NCBI RefSeq assembly: GCF_024679245.1
Contig: NC_090184.1
Span: 12,103,233-12,167,232 of the forward strand
Length of the DNA: 64,000 nt
Origin: Pseudorasbora parva
Lineage: Eukaryota; Chordata; Actinopteri; Cypriniformes; Gobionidae
Direction of reading: 5' to 3'
Part shown: piece by piece, positions 43,300 through 59,677 of the stretch
Layout: each line of letters begins with the position of its first letter
How positions within the stretch are numbered: the stretch's first letter is position 1
Made by a program: the position numbers and the translations under genes
Notes under the pieces: model-generated
Told to the model about the DNA's origin: nothing
The model's database searches: none
What the model saw: the letters and a program-made list of their open reading frames with translations, nothing else

Positions 43300-43526
43300 C
43301 GCTCGCTTCATCGCAAAGGCTGTCTGTTGTTTGGGGCGGCGCCTTCTTATAGCTTCCGTGTACGCCGTCGCCGGTTACGTCACGACGTTGCACCAATCGG
43401 ATTGGTGGCTGATTTCATTCATACTTCAGAGCCGTCATGCTGGGGGCGTTCCCAGAGTGTCGTCACTCGACGACGCAGTGTCTCGTTCCCTCTCAGGGAA
43501 CAAGGGTTACAATAGTAACCCGAGAC
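43300..43526 (+). repeat. 3' terminal inverted repeat of DIRS-C
   Basis: Reverse complement of the 5' repeat up to about 43500, then a unique outer end with GTTCCCTCTCAGGGAAC and GGGTTACAATAGTAACCC hairpins. It ends in GAGAC at 43526, and target GAT follows. Confidence 0.9.
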
Positions 43527-43529
43527 GAT

Positions 43530-47325
<3,796 letters not shown>

Positions 47326-47552
47326 TTTCTTCTCAGCGAGAGACCGACCATTGTTGCAATCATTTGCATTCACTAAAAAAGAGCTTCCATTGTTGGTTCG
47401 CTGGGCGTTTTCCCCTTTAAAGTGTCACACGCAGGCTTGCACTGTGGACTGCGTGCTGACCGCGGTCATCTCCCTGAGTGCTTCAGCACAACTAAAAGAG
47501 CAGTTTTCCATCCTAAAAGAGCAACACGGTTTGACCCTGCGTCTTTTTCAAG

Positions 47553-49037
47553 ATGTCATTCAAACCGTGTGTTTCTGGGTGCGGTCGCTTTCTGTCCCCG
47601 CTTGACGGTCACGTTCGTTGTCTCTCGTGTTTGGGCATTCAGCACGCGGAGGCTGCGTTCGTGAATGAGTCATGTTCTCATTGCGGGAACATGACCATTG
47701 CAGTGTTGCGGTCCAGACTCCAATACCTCAAGGCAGGTGGAGCACCCTCGCGCATCCCCCGGTCTAGCGGTCCTTCTGCGCCTAAGCAGAGGGCTGCTAC
47801 TCTTGCTGATGACTTGGGTGGGGACCTGAGGGTGACGGTCAGGGCAAACCCGGCTCCTCGGGCCCCTCCCCCCTCCGCTGTGCCGGTGGAGTTTCCGGAG
47901 GAGCGTGCTGACCTCTCACGTGGAGTGCCAGCCGTTTCCTTCGGGGCTCCGGCGGAAGACAGGATGTCGGTCGCAGCATCGGGGGACGAGCTAATGGGCT
48001 CTGAGGATGAGGATTCGGCTGCGCTGCCCCCTTCGGGTGTGACAGCGTTGCCCGAGTCTGACCCAGAGCTTACGGCTATGCTTTCCCGGGCCGCCGCAAG
48101 CGTAGGGCTCGAGTGGAACCCTCCTACGTGTCCCGAACCTTCGCGGCTGGACGATTGGTTTCTCGGGACGGCCCGTGCTGGTTCTCAGCGCCCCGCCCCG
48201 GTGCCTTTCTTCCCGGAAGTGCATCAGGAGATCTCGAAGTCGTGGGCAGCGCCGTATAGCGCTCGCTCGCGATCGACGGACTCCTCCGTCCTCACCTCCC
48301 TCGATGGCGGTGCGGTGAAGGGTTACGTGGGAATCCCTCCAGTCGAGCGGTCAGTGGCGATGCACCTGTGTCCCAAGACCGCTGCGGACTGGCGTGGTGC
48401 CCCGCGCCTCCCCTCCCGGGCGTGAAAGTTCTCGTCCGGGCTAACCGGCAAGGCTTACACAGCCTGTGGAGAAGCCGCATCAGCATTGCATGCCATGGCG
48501 CTCCTGCAGGTCTACCAGGCCAAAGCGCTCATGGAACTGCACGAGGGAAGTTCCGACCAGGGCGTTATGCAGGAACTGCATGCGGCGACGGACCTCGCTC
48601 TCCGAGCGACGAAAGTCACTGCACGCTCCCTGGGTCGGGCGATGTCCACTCTGGTGGTCCAGGAACGCCACCTGTGGCTGAACCTGGCAGATATGCGTGA
48701 AGCGGACAAGGTGCGATTCCTGAACGCCCCTATCTGTCAGGCTGGCCTCTTCGGCGACACCATCGAGGACTTTGCCCAGCAGTTCTCGGTGGCCCAGAAG
48801 CAGACGGAGGCTATCAGGAACATCCTGCCCCGGCGACCTGCTGCTGCCTCCACCCAGTCGCCGGCCGCAGCTCCCCCGCCTGCTCGTCGCCGAGGGCGTC
48901 CCCCGGCGTCTGCCTCCGCCCCTGCCAAGCCAAAGCAGCAGCCTCCACAGGCCAAGCAGGGTGCCGGGCGCAAGGGTGGCGCCCAACCTGTCCAGACCGC
49001 TAAGCCTGCCGGCAAGCGCAAGGGGAAGCGGCCCTGA
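47553..49037 (+). pseudogene. DIRS-D Gag-like gene with one in-frame stop
   Basis: The frame begins at ATG 47553 and runs to 49037, interrupted only by TGA at 48423-48425 (codon 291); the frame on both sides is the same. The N-terminal Cys/His cluster is kept (CVSGC, CLSCLGIQH, CSHC), as are PVPFFPEVHQEISKSW and RHLWLNLADM, which correspond to LPFFPDLHNELC and RHLWLNLSGM in B and C. The C-terminal ~80 residues are rich in Ala, Pro, Lys and Arg. The leader at 47330-47552 has no gene. Confidence 0.82.
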
Positions 49038-51482
49038 GACAGGCAGCCCAGGGAGGACAGGAGCTGCTCTACGGGAGATGATGTCCACATCCCTCCCACA
49101 CCCCCCGGAGGAGGACCGGGGGGCCCCGACTGGTCCATTACATCTGCCGCCAGCTCTCCGGAGCTCGGCGGTACCCACATACTCACAGAAAGAGCAGTTT
49201 CCTATCCCCCTGGGCCCCAAGAGGATCAGGGTGGCAGTTCACGATGCCTCCGGGCTTTGTCTCTCCCTCCCTCCCCACCCCTCGCCAGGGGGCAGCAGAG
49301 TGAGCTCCGAGGACGCCTCCGGGCCTTCTAACCCACTCTCTGCCTCTCCCGGGAAAGCTCAGACAACACTCCGGGCCGCCCACGGGCCTCCCGAGTCGGG
49401 TCTGAGCATCCCACCTGTCTGCCTCCGGGCAGCGAGCAGTCGAGCGGGCTCCGAGGACGCCTCCGGGCCTTCTCACCCGCTTCCTGCCCGCACCAGGAGA
49501 GCTCGCGCGTCACTCCGGGCCGCCTCCGGGCCTCCCGAGTCGAGCCAGAGCTCTCCGTTGCGCTGCCCCACCCCGGGCATGTCTGTGGTGCCGTTGGTCC
49601 CGCTGGTACGGTCCCTGGGAGCGTGGCTACAGCTCCCTCGACCGTCCTGTTGGCTCATCCGTACCATCAGACTCGGCTACGCGATTCAGTTCGCGCGCCG
49701 GCCACCCAAGTACAAGGGCATCCTCTTCACCTCAGTGCGAAGCAGCGATGCTCAAGTCTTGCGGTCAGAGATCGAGGTCCTACTGGCGAAGGACGCGATC
49801 GAGCCGGTTCCTCCAGCCGAGATGAAGACAGGGTTCTACAGTCCCTACTTCATTGTGCCCAAGAAAGGGGGTGGGCTCCGGCCAATCCTGGACCTGCGCG
49901 TCCTGAATCGGGCCCTGCACAAGCTCCCGTTCCGGATGTTAACGCAGAAACGCATTTTTCAATGCATCCGTCCCCAGGATTGGTTCGCAGCGATCGACCT
50001 GAAGGACGCGTACTTCCATGTCTCCATACTCCCTCGACACAGACCGTTCCTACGCTTTGCGTTCGAGGGGAGGGCATACCAGTACAAAGTCCTGCCCTTC
50101 GGGCTGTCCCTGTCGCCTCGCGTCTTTACAAAGGTCGCGGAGGCAGCCATTGTTCCACTCCGAGAACGCGGCGTTCGCATCCTCAACTATCTCGACGACT
50201 GGCTCATTCTCGCCCAGTCTCGGGAGCAGTTGTGCGAACACAGGGACATGGTGCTCAGTCACCTCAGCCTGTTGGGCCTTCGGGTCAACCGAGAGAAGAG
50301 CAAGCTCTGTCCTACGCAGAGAATCTCTTACCTCGGTATGGAGCTGGATTCGGTCAACCAGACTGCGCGCCTCACGGAGGAGCGAGTCAGGTCGGTGTTG
50401 AACTGCTTGAATATGTTCAAAGGCAGAACAGCGGTCCCACTGAAACTTTTTCAGAGGCTCCTGGGGCATATGGCATCCGTAGCCGCGGTCACGCCGCTCG
50501 GATTGCTTCATATGAGACCGCTCCAACACTGGCTTCATGGCCGAGTCCCGAGGTGGGCGTGGCAGAGCGGCCAGTACCGGGTCCCAGTGACTCCTTACTG
50601 CCGCCAAACCGTCAGCCCGTGGTCCAACGCTTCGTTTCTCCGGGCCGGGGTGCCCCTAGAACAAGTGTTCAGGCATGCTGTGCTGTTCACGGATGCCTCA
50701 TCTACGGGTTGGGGGGCCACGTACAACGGGCATGCAGTTGCGGGTCTGTGGACGGAACCGCAATTGCATTGGTATATCAATTGCCTCGAGTTGTTAGCAG
50801 TACACTTGGCACAACGCCGCCTCAAGGGGCCGCTACGTGGCAAGCATGTACTGGTCCGTACGGACAGCATGGTGGCCGTTGCGTACATCAACTGTCAGGG
50901 TGGTCTACGCTCTCGTCGCCTGTTCCAACTCGCCTGCCACCTGCTCCTGTGGAGTCAGAAGCATCTGAGGTCGCTTCGGGCCATGCATGTCCCTGGTGCG
51001 CTGAACCAGACAGCCGACGAGCTCTCTCGGCAGCCAGCACCTCCGGGAGAATGGCGACTCCACCCCCAGGCGGTCCAGCTGATATGGGACCAGTTCGGAG
51101 CCGCACAGGTAGACCTGTTTGCCTCTCCGGACTCGACCCATTGCCAGTGGTACTATTCCCTGACCGGGGGTACCCTCGGCACAGATGCACTGGCGCACAG
51201 CTGGCCCCGGGACCTACGCAAGTATGCGTTTCCCCCAGTGAGCCTTCTTGCACAAGTTCTGTGCAAAGTCAGGGAGGACGAGGAGCAGGTCTTGCTAGTT
51301 GCGCACCGTACTGGCCCAACCGGACCTGGTTCCCAGAACTTACTCTCCTCGCGACAGCCCCTCCTTGGCCCATTCCCCTGAGGAAGGACCTTCTTTCTCA
51401 GGGACGGGGCACTCTATGGCACCCGCGTCCAGACCTCTGGAATCTTCATGTCTGGTCCCTGGATGGGACGCGGAGGTTCTAG
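48772..51482 (+). pseudogene. DIRS-D RT-RNase H-methyltransferase-like gene, frameshifted near the end
   Basis: The open frame 48772-51381 starts at a TTG inside gag (+1 relative to gag) and has no family match before about 49570. RT motifs: FYSPYFIVPKK, AIDLKDAYFHVS and YLDD at residues 473-476. RNase H: Asp641 in TDASSTGWGA, NCLELLAV and VRTDSM. The methyltransferase-like part begins VDLFASPD and has YAFPP. At about 51303 a single-base loss moves the last ~60 residues (PYWPNRTW to HPRPDLWNLHVW) into the next frame, ending at 51482. RT and RNase H remain continuous. Confidence 0.88.
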
Positions 51483-52499
51483 ATGGACTACCACAAGCAG
51501 TCGTAGATACCATCTCTTCAGCTAGAGCCCCCTCTACGAGGCGCCTCTAAGTACTGAAGTGGAACCTGTTCGTTGAGTGGTGCTCTTCCCGCCGGGAAGA
51601 CCCCCGAAGGTGTTCGATTGGTGTTGTGCTATCCTTCCTGCAAGACGGGTTGGAGCGAAGGCTGTCTCGCTCCACCCTCAAAGTGTACGTCGCCGCAATA
51701 GCGGCGTATCACGACGCAGTCGAAGGTAAGTCCGTGGGAAAGCACGACCTAATCGTCAGGTTCCTCAGAGGTGAGAGGAGACTATATCCTCCTCGTCCAT
51801 CCTCGATACCCTCTTGGGACTTAGCTCTAGTGCTCAGAGCACTTCAGAGCACTTCAGAGCCCTCCCTTCGAGCCTTTGGAGTCTATTGAGATTAAAATCC
51901 TGTCAATGAAGACAGTGCTCTTGACTGCATTGGCCTCTATCAAGAGGGTAGGGGACCTTCACGCACTTTCGGTCAGCGAATCGTGCCTAGAGTTCGGGCC
52001 TGGTAACTCTCACGTTGTCCTGAGACCCAGGCCCGGATACGTGCCCAAGGTTCCTACCACTCCCTTCCGGGACCAGGTGGTGAACCTGCAAGCGCTGCCT
52101 TCAGAGGAGGCAGACCCAGCCCTGGCTTTGTTGTGTCCGGTCCGCGCTCTTCGCGCTTACATTGACCGGACCCAAAGCTTTCGGACCTCAGAGCAACTCT
52201 TCGTCTGTTACGGAGGCCAGCAGAAGGGAAAGGCTGTCTCCAAGCAGAGGTAAGCCCACTGGATAGTGGATGCTATAGTCTTGGCTTACCAGTCCCAAGA
52301 CGTGCCTTGCCCGTTCGGTGTAAGAGCACACTCCACTAGGAGTGTTGCTTCTTCCTGGGCGCTGGCTCAAGGCGCCTCGCTGACAGACATTTGCAGAGCT
52401 GCGGGCTGGGCGACACCTAACACGTTTGCTAGATTTTATAGCTTACGTGTAGAGCCGGTATCTTCCCGCATCCTCGCCACTGGTGGCCAGGAGTGCTAA
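51465..52499 (+). pseudogene. DIRS-D tyrosine recombinase pseudogene
   Basis: Recognisable from APSTRRL, RSTLKVYVAAI, KRVGDLHAL, HSTR and ARFYSL, so all catalytic positions can still be traced. Three lesions: TAA at 51548-51550, a 10-bp tandem duplication (ACTTCAGAGC, 51841-51860) that shifts the frame, and TAA at 52251-52253. It is the most damaged of the recombinases in the window. Confidence 0.87.
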
Positions 52500-53093
52500 G
52501 TGCCCGTTCTAAGTGTCGGCTTGCAACGCCACTCCCGCCCTCTGGGCCGGATACGTGCGTTTATTGTCTCCAGTTGTGTTCCCCGGGAAACCCATGCAGT
52601 GTCAGACGTTGCGGACCGTCTGACGCTAGGCCTGCACCCGTATGCTTGTGGAACGTGGTTGTAGGCTGGGTTCCATTAGCTGTTCCCTCACGGCAACCCC
52701 ATATGTGTATTCGTCCACGGTATCAGCTACCCTTCGGGCTAGCCCCGTGTCTTTTCCTTGACAGAGCCCGCTCTGTCGTCTCTGGGCGTGTTCTTTCCCC
52801 CCTACAATTAGGTTGGAACCACCCCAGAGATTGCCATATGTTGCACTACCCTGCCAGGTTAGTCCTTATGTGTATTCCGCCACCACTCCTTCCCTGAAGG
52901 ACGTGGCCCCGCAGCGTACCTTCTCCCGAGAAGAACACGCTTCCCAGCGGTCTATGGTCACTCTAAGTGGGTCTTGCAGAACAGCAGTGACTGACCTTCC
53001 TGCTTGAAGCCCTGACTTCCGTACCATACTAGACGGTCCAGTGCGCTCAAGCAAGACGCTGGAAGGGCCAGCATCCTGACGTTTTCCAAAGGG
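52500..53093 (+). other. DIRS-D 3' noncoding stretch
   Basis: About 600 bp between the recombinase and the internal complementary region, longer than in A-C (about 50-70 bp). Open frames of up to 134 codons exist but are Pro/Cys/Leu-rich and match no element protein I know. No other feature is recognised. Confidence 0.5.
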
Positions 53094-53196
53094 ATCCCAA
53101 TTCGTCGGTTCAGTTCTGACGTACGTCGAACGTGACCGACTGAAAGGGAACGTCTCGGTTACGTATGTAACCCTCGTTCCCTGAACGTCCCGTCGC
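53094..53196 (+). repeat. Internal complementary region of DIRS-D
   Basis: AATTCGTCGGTTCAGTTCTG and its following bases repeat part of the right inverted repeat, while GTCTCGGTTACGTATGTAAC is the reverse complement of the element's right end. AAGGGAAC joins the halves, with AAC at the junction as in A-C. Confidence 0.8.
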
Positions 53197-53465
53197 CAGG
53201 AGCTGTGCTTCAGCTAGGAGCCCAGTCACATATTCGGCTCCTCAGTTGAAAAAAGCATTTGATCTACCATTCCACTTCCTATTTATACCCGCGCTGCGGG
53301 GCGGAGCGTGGAATGTGTGGATCACATGCCAATCTCCGATTGGCTCGTTTTTATACACTCGAAGTGGATAGGTCTCTGAGGGCAGATCCCAATTCGTCGG
53401 TTCAGTTCTGACGTACGTCTCTGTTCCCTCCTTCAGGGAACGAGGGTTACATACGTAACCGAGAC
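53197..53465 (+). repeat. 3' terminal inverted repeat of DIRS-D
   Basis: Identified by position, by an inward TATTTATACCC box near 53280 and an ATTGGCTCG CCAAT-like site, and by the outer hairpins around GTTCCCTCCTTCAGGGAAC and GGTTACATACGTAACC. The left partner is lost. The inner border is approximate. Confidence 0.75.
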
Positions 53466-53468
53466 GTT

Positions 53469-56400
53469 TTTCTTCAGTATATCAGGGATAAGATTTTTTT
53501 TGACAAAAAAAAAGATTCTGACCCTGGATCCCATGAACTTGAACTTTCTATGCATATAAAAAGATTCCTTCTGATGCAGTGGTTCAAGAATGACCTATTG
53601 AACCTATTTGTGGCCAAATAGCCTTTGAACTTGAACATTCTACACAGACTTTATGACTACCTGTTGTTTCATCAGTAGGTCAAGGAAGACATTTTTTGGC
53701 AATAATAAAAATAAAAAAAATCTGACGCTTGATTCCATGAACTTGAACTTTCTATACATATAAATAGATTTCTTAGGATGTTTTATTATCTCTTCAAGGA
53801 TGACCCTTTGAACTTATTTTTGCCAAAGAGTCTTTGAACTTGAACCTTCTTTACAGATTTAAGGTTTTCTGTTGTTTCTTCTTGTGGATAAAGGATGAGA
53901 TTTTTTGACAAAAAAAGAAAGAAAAAGATTCTGACCCTGGATCCCATGAACTTGAACTTTCTATGCATATAAATAGATTCCTTCTGATGCAGTGGTTCAA
54001 GGATGACCCTTTGAACTCATTTTTTCCAAAGAGTCTTTGAACTTGAGTCTTTGAACTTACAGACTTATGATTTTCTGTTGTTTCTTCTTGTAGATAAAGG
54101 ATGAGATTTTTTGACAAAAAAAAGATTCTGACCCTGGATCCCATGAACTTGAACTTTCTATGCATATATATAGAATCCTTCTGATGCAGTGGTTCAGGGA
54201 TGACCTATTGAACCTATTTGTGGCCAAACAGTCTTTGAACTTGAACATTAAATACAGAGTTTATGACTACCTGTTGTTTCATCAGTAGGTCAAGGAAGAC
54301 ATTTTTTGGCAAAAAGACAAAAATCTGACCATAGATTCAATGAACTTGAACTTTCTATACATATAATAGATTCCTTCTGATGTTTTATTAGTTCTTCAAT
54401 GATGACCCTTTGAACTCATTTTTGGCCAAAGAGTCTTTGAACTTGAACCTTCTTTACAGACTGATGACTTTCAGTGTTTTCATCAGTAGATCAAGGATGA
54501 GATTTTTTGACAAAAAAAAAAAAAAAAGATTCTGACCCTGGATCCCATGAACTTGAACTTTCTGTGCATATACAAAGATTCCTTCTGATGCAGTGGTTCA
54601 GGGATGACCTATTGAAACTATTTGTGGCCAAATAGCCTTTGAACTTGAACATTCTACACAGACTTTATGACTACCTGTTGTTTCATTAGTAGGTCAAGGA
54701 AGACATTTTTTGGCAATAAAAAATAAAAAAAAATCTGACGCATGATTCCATGAACTTGAACTGTCTATTCATATAAACATCCTTCTGATGTTTTATTATC
54801 TCTTCAAGGATGACCCTTTGAACGTATTTTTGCCAAAGAGTCTTTGAACTTGAACCTTATTTACAGACTTATGACTTTCTGTTGTTTCTTCTTGTAGATA
54901 AATGATGAGATTTTTTTAACAAAAAAAAAAAAAAAAAGATTCTGACCCTGGATCCCATGAACTTGAACTTTCTATGCATATAAAGAGATTCCTTCTGATG
55001 CAGTGGTTCAGGGATGACCTATTGAACCTATTTGTGGCCAAACAGTCTTTGAACTTGAACATTCTACACAGACTTTACGACTACCTGTTGTTTCATCAGT
55101 AGGTCAAGGAAGACATCCTTTGGCAAAAATAAATAAATAATCTGACGTTTGATTCCATGAACTTGAACTTTCTACACATATAAATAGATTCCTTCTGATG
55201 TTTTATTAGCTCTTCAAGGATGACCCTTTGAACTTATTTTTGGCCAAAGAGTCTTTGAACTTGAACATTCTTTACAGACTTATGACTTTCTGTTGTTTCT
55301 TCAGTATATCAAGGATGAGATTTTTTTGACAATAAAAAGATTCTGACCCTGGATGAACTTGAACTTTCTATGCATATAAAAAGATTCCTTCTGATGCAGT
55401 GGTTCAAGAATGACCTATTGAACCTATTTGTGGCCAAATAGCCTTTGAACTTGAACATTCTACACAGACTTTATGACTACCTGTTGTTTCATCAGTAGGT
55501 CAAGGAAGACATTTTTTGGCAATAATAAAAAAAAAAAAAATCTGACGCTTGATTCCATGAACTTGAACTTTCTATACATATAAATAGATTTCTTATGATG
55601 TTTTATTATCTCTTCAAGGATGACCCTTTGAACTTATTTTTGCCAAAGAGTCTTTGAACTTGAACCTTCTTTACAGATTTAAGGTTTTCTGTTGTTTCTT
55701 CTTGTGGATAAAGGATGAGATTTTTTTGACAAAAAAAGAAAGAAAAAGATTCTGACCCTGGATCCCATGAACTTGAACTTTCTATGCATATAAATAGATT
55801 CCTTCTGATGCAGTGGTTCAAGGATGACCCTTTGAACTCATTTTTTTCCAAAGAGTCTTTGAACTTGAGTCTTTGAACTTACAGACTTATGATTTTCTGT
55901 TGTTTCTTCTTGTAGATAAAGGATGAGATTTTTTGACAAAAAAAAGATTCTGACCCTGGATCCCATGAACTTGAACTTTCTATGCATATATATAGAATCC
56001 TTCTGATGCAGTGGTTCAGGGATGACCTATTGAACCTATTTGTGGCCAAACAGTCTTTGAACTTGAACATTAAATACAGACTTTATGACTACCTGTTGAT
56101 TCATCAGTAGGTCAAGGAAGACATTTTTTGGCAAAAAGACAAAAATCTGACCATAGATTCAATGAACTTGAACTTTCTATACATATAAATAGATTCCTTC
56201 TGATGTTTTATTAGTTCTTCAATGATGACCCTTTGAACTCATTTTTGGCCAAAGAGTCTTTGAACTTGAACCTTCTTTACAGACTGATGACTTTCAGTGT
56301 TTTCATCAGTAGATCAAGGATGAGATTTTTTGACAAAAAAAAAAAAAAAAGATTCTGACCCTGGATCCCATGAACTTGAACTTTCTATGCATATACAAAG

Positions 56401-59400
56401 ATTCCTTCTGATGCAGTGGTTCAGGGATGACCTATTGAAACTATTTGTGGCCAAATAGCCTTTGAACTTGAACATTCTACACAGACTTTATGACTACCTG
56501 TTGTTTCATTAGTAGGTCAAGGAAGACATTTTTTGGCAATAAAAAAAAAAAAAAAATCTGACGCATGATTCCATGAACTTGAACTCTCTATTCATATAAA
56601 CATCCTTCTGATGTTTTATTATCTCTTCAAGGATGACCCTTTGAACTTATTTTTGCCAAAGAGTCTTTGAACTTGAACCTTATTTACAGACTTATGACTT
56701 TCTGTTGTTTCTTCTTGTAGATAAATGATGAGATTTTTTTAACAAAAAAAAAAAAAAAAGATTCTGACCCTGGATCCCATGAACTTGAACTTTCTATGCA
56801 TATAAAGAGATTCCTTCTGATGCAGTGGTTCAGGGATGACCTATTGAACCTATTTGTGGCCAAACAGTCTTTGAACTTGAACATTCTACACAGACTTTAC
56901 GACTACCTGTTGTTTCATCAGTAGGTCAAGGAAGACATCCTTTGGCAAAAATAAATAAATAATCTGACGTTTGTTTCCATGAACTTGAACTTTCTACACA
57001 TATAAATAGATTCCTTCTGATGTTTTATTAGCTCTTCAAGGATGACCCTTTGAACTTATTTTTGGCCAAAGAGTCTTTGAACTTGAACATTCTTTACAGA
57101 CTTATGACTTTCTGTTGTTTCTTCAGTATATCAAGGATGAGATTTTTTTGACAATAAAAAGATTCTGACCCTGGATGAACTTGAACTTTCTATGCATATA
57201 AAAAGATTCCTTCTGATGCAGTGGTTCAGGGATGACCTATTGAAACTATTTGTGGCCAAATAGTCTTTGAACTTGAACATTCTACACAGACTTTATGACT
57301 ACCTGTTGTTTCATCAGTAGGTCAAGGAAGACATTTTTTGGCAATAAAAAAAAAAAATCTGACGCTTGATTCCATGAACTTGAACTTTCTATACATAAAA
57401 ATAGATTCCTTCTGATGTTTTATTATCTCTTCAAGGATGACCCTTTGAACTTATTTTTGCCAAAGAGTCTTTGAACTTGAACCTTCTTAACAGACTATAA
57501 TGGTTTTCTGTTGTTTCTTCTTGTGGATAAAGGATGAGATTTTTTTGACAAAAAAAAGAAAAAGATTCTGACCCTGGATCCCATGAAATTGAACTTTCTA
57601 TGCATATAAATAGATTCCTTCTGATGCAGTGGTTCAAGGATGACCTTTTCAACTTATTTGTGGCCAAATAGTCTTTGAACTTTAACATTCTACACAGACT
57701 TTATGACACCTGTTGTTTCATCAGTAGGTCAAGGAAGACATTTTTTGGCACAAAGACAAAAATCTGACCATAGATTCAATGAACTTGAACTTTCTATACA
57801 CATAAATAGATTCCTTCTGATGTTTTATTAGCTCTTCAAGGATGACTCTTTAAACTTATTTTTGGCCAAAGAATCTTTGAACTTGAACCTTCTTTAAAGA
57901 CTTATGACTTTCTGTTGTTTCTTCAGTATATCAAGGATGAGATTTTTTTGACAAAAAAAAAAAAAGATTCTGACCCTGGATCCCATGAACTTGAACTTTC
58001 GATGCATATAAAAAGATTCCTTCTGATGCGGTGGTTCAGGGATGACCTATTGAACCTATTTGTGGCCAAATAGCCTTTGAACTTAAACATTCTACACAGA
58101 CTTTATGACTACCTGTTGTTTTATCAGTAGGTCAAGGAAGACATTTTTTGGCAATAAAAAAAAAAAAAAATCTGACGCTTGATTCCATGAACTTGAACTT
58201 TCTATACATATAAATAGATTCCTTCTGATGTTTTATTATCTCTTCATGGATGACCCTTTGAACTTATTTTTGCCAAAGAGTCTTTGAATTTGAACCTTCT
58301 TTACAGACTTATGATTTTCTGTTGTTTCTTCTTGTAGATCAAGGATGAGATTTAAAAAAAAAAAAATAAGATTCTGACCCTGGATCCCATGAACTTGAAC
58401 TTTCTATGCATATAAATAGATTCCTTCTTATGCAGTGGTTCAAGGATGACCTTTTGAACTTATTTGTGGCCAAATAGACTTTGAACTTGAACTTTCTTTA
58501 CAGACGTATTTCTTTCTGTTGTTTCTTCAGTATATCAAGGATGAGATTTTTTTGAAAAAAAAAAAAAAAAGATTCTGACCCTGGGTCCCATGAACTTGAA
58601 CTTTCTATGCATATAAATAGATTCCTCCTGATCTAGTGGTTCAAGGATGACCCTTTGAATTTATTTTTGCCAAAGAGTCTTTGAACTTGAGTCTTTGAAC
58701 TTACAGACTTATGATTTTCTGTTGTTTCTTCTTGTAGATAAAGGATGAGATTTTTTAACAAAAAAAAAGATTCTGACCCTGGATCCCATGAACTTGAACT
58801 TTCTATGCATATATATAGATTCCTTCTGATGCAGTGGTTCAGGGATGACCTATTGAACCTATTTGTGGCCAAACAGTCTTTGAACTTGAACATTATATAC
58901 AGACTTTATGACTACCTGTTGTTTCATCAGTAGGTCAAGGAAGACATTTTTTTGGCAAAAGACAAATATCTGACCATAGATTCAATGAACTTGAACTTTC
59001 TATACATATAAATAGATTCCTTCTGATGTTTTATTAGTTCTTCAATGATGACCCTTTGAACTCATTTTTGGCCAAAGAGTCTTTGAACTTGAACCTTCTT
59101 TACAGACTGATGACTTTCAGTGTTTTCATCAGTAGGTCAAGGAAGATATTTTTTTACAAAAAAATAATTAACGTCTAACCCTAGATTCCATGAACTTGAA
59201 CTTTCTATACGTATAAATATTCCTTCTGATGCAGTGGTGCAAGGATGACCTTTTGAACTTATTTGTGACAAAATAGACTTTGAACTTGAACATTCTATGC
59301 AGACTTTATGACTACCTGTTGTTTCATCTGTAGGTCAAGGAAGACATTTTTTGACCAAAATAAAATAAAAAAAAATCTGAACCTAGCTTCCATGAACTTG

Positions 59401-59677
59401 AACTTTTTTTTTCTTTAAATATAAATAGATTCCTTCTGATGACCCTTTGAACTTATTTTTGGCCAGAGTCTTTGAACTTGAACCTTCTTTACAGACTTAT
59501 GACTTTCTGTTGTTTCTTCAGTAGATCAAGGATGAGATTTTTTTGACAAAAAAAAAAAAGATTCTGACCCTGGGTCCCATGAACTTGAACTTTCTTTGCA
59601 TATAAATAGATTCCTTCTGATGCAGTGGTTCAAGAATGACCTTTTGAACTTATTTGTGGCCAAATAGTCTTTGAACT
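53469..59677 (+). repeat. Type-1 satellite, block 6
   Basis: Alternating ~200-bp monomers. About 53.53-55.35 kb is repeated at about 55.35-57.17 kb (offset 1,820-1,822 bp). Shared private variants include CTTTGAACTTGAGTCTTTGA, ATATAAACATCC, and a 5-bp deletion in CTGGATGAACTTG at 55351 and 57173. The last monomer stops at GTCTTTGAACTT, where type-2 repeats start. Confidence 0.88.

Larger units (their letters stand above)
36235..43526 (+). mobile_element. DIRS-C: full-length DIRS1-like retrotransposon with internal duplication
   Basis: Both ends are present: GTTCCCTATATCGAGGG at the left and AACCCGAGAC at the right. The 7,292-bp length exceeds DIRS-B by ~1.9 kb because RNase H-methyltransferase-like-YR-ICR is present twice. 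Gag is intact but the pol genes are frameshifted, so this copy could move only in trans. The right flank is GATTCCTTCTGATGC, the normal satellite continuation of the TA tract on the left. Confidence 0.94.
47329..53465 (+). mobile_element. DIRS-D: 5'-truncated, degenerate DIRS-like element of a second subfamily
   Basis: The right end is normal (ICR, inverted repeat, end at GAGAC, then GTT at 53466-53468), but no left inverted repeat is present: satellite passes at about 47325-47330 directly into 5' leader-like sequence (CTCAGCGAGAGACC). Gag, RT and YR are clearly related to those of A-C but much more divergent, and they carry stops and frameshifts. It is the oldest of the four DIRS copies. Confidence 0.9.

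Noticed and set aside
41301..43526. Second independent DIRS insertion nested in DIRS-C
   Set aside because: The second segment lacks its own 5' repeat, gag and RT, shares the private T5 frameshift with copy 1 and begins mid-RNase H, so an internal duplication explains it better.
52493..52897. 134-codon frame after the DIRS-D recombinase as an extra gene
   Set aside because: No counterpart in DIRS-A, B or C, biased composition, and the element is decayed. Reported only as noncoding 3' sequence.
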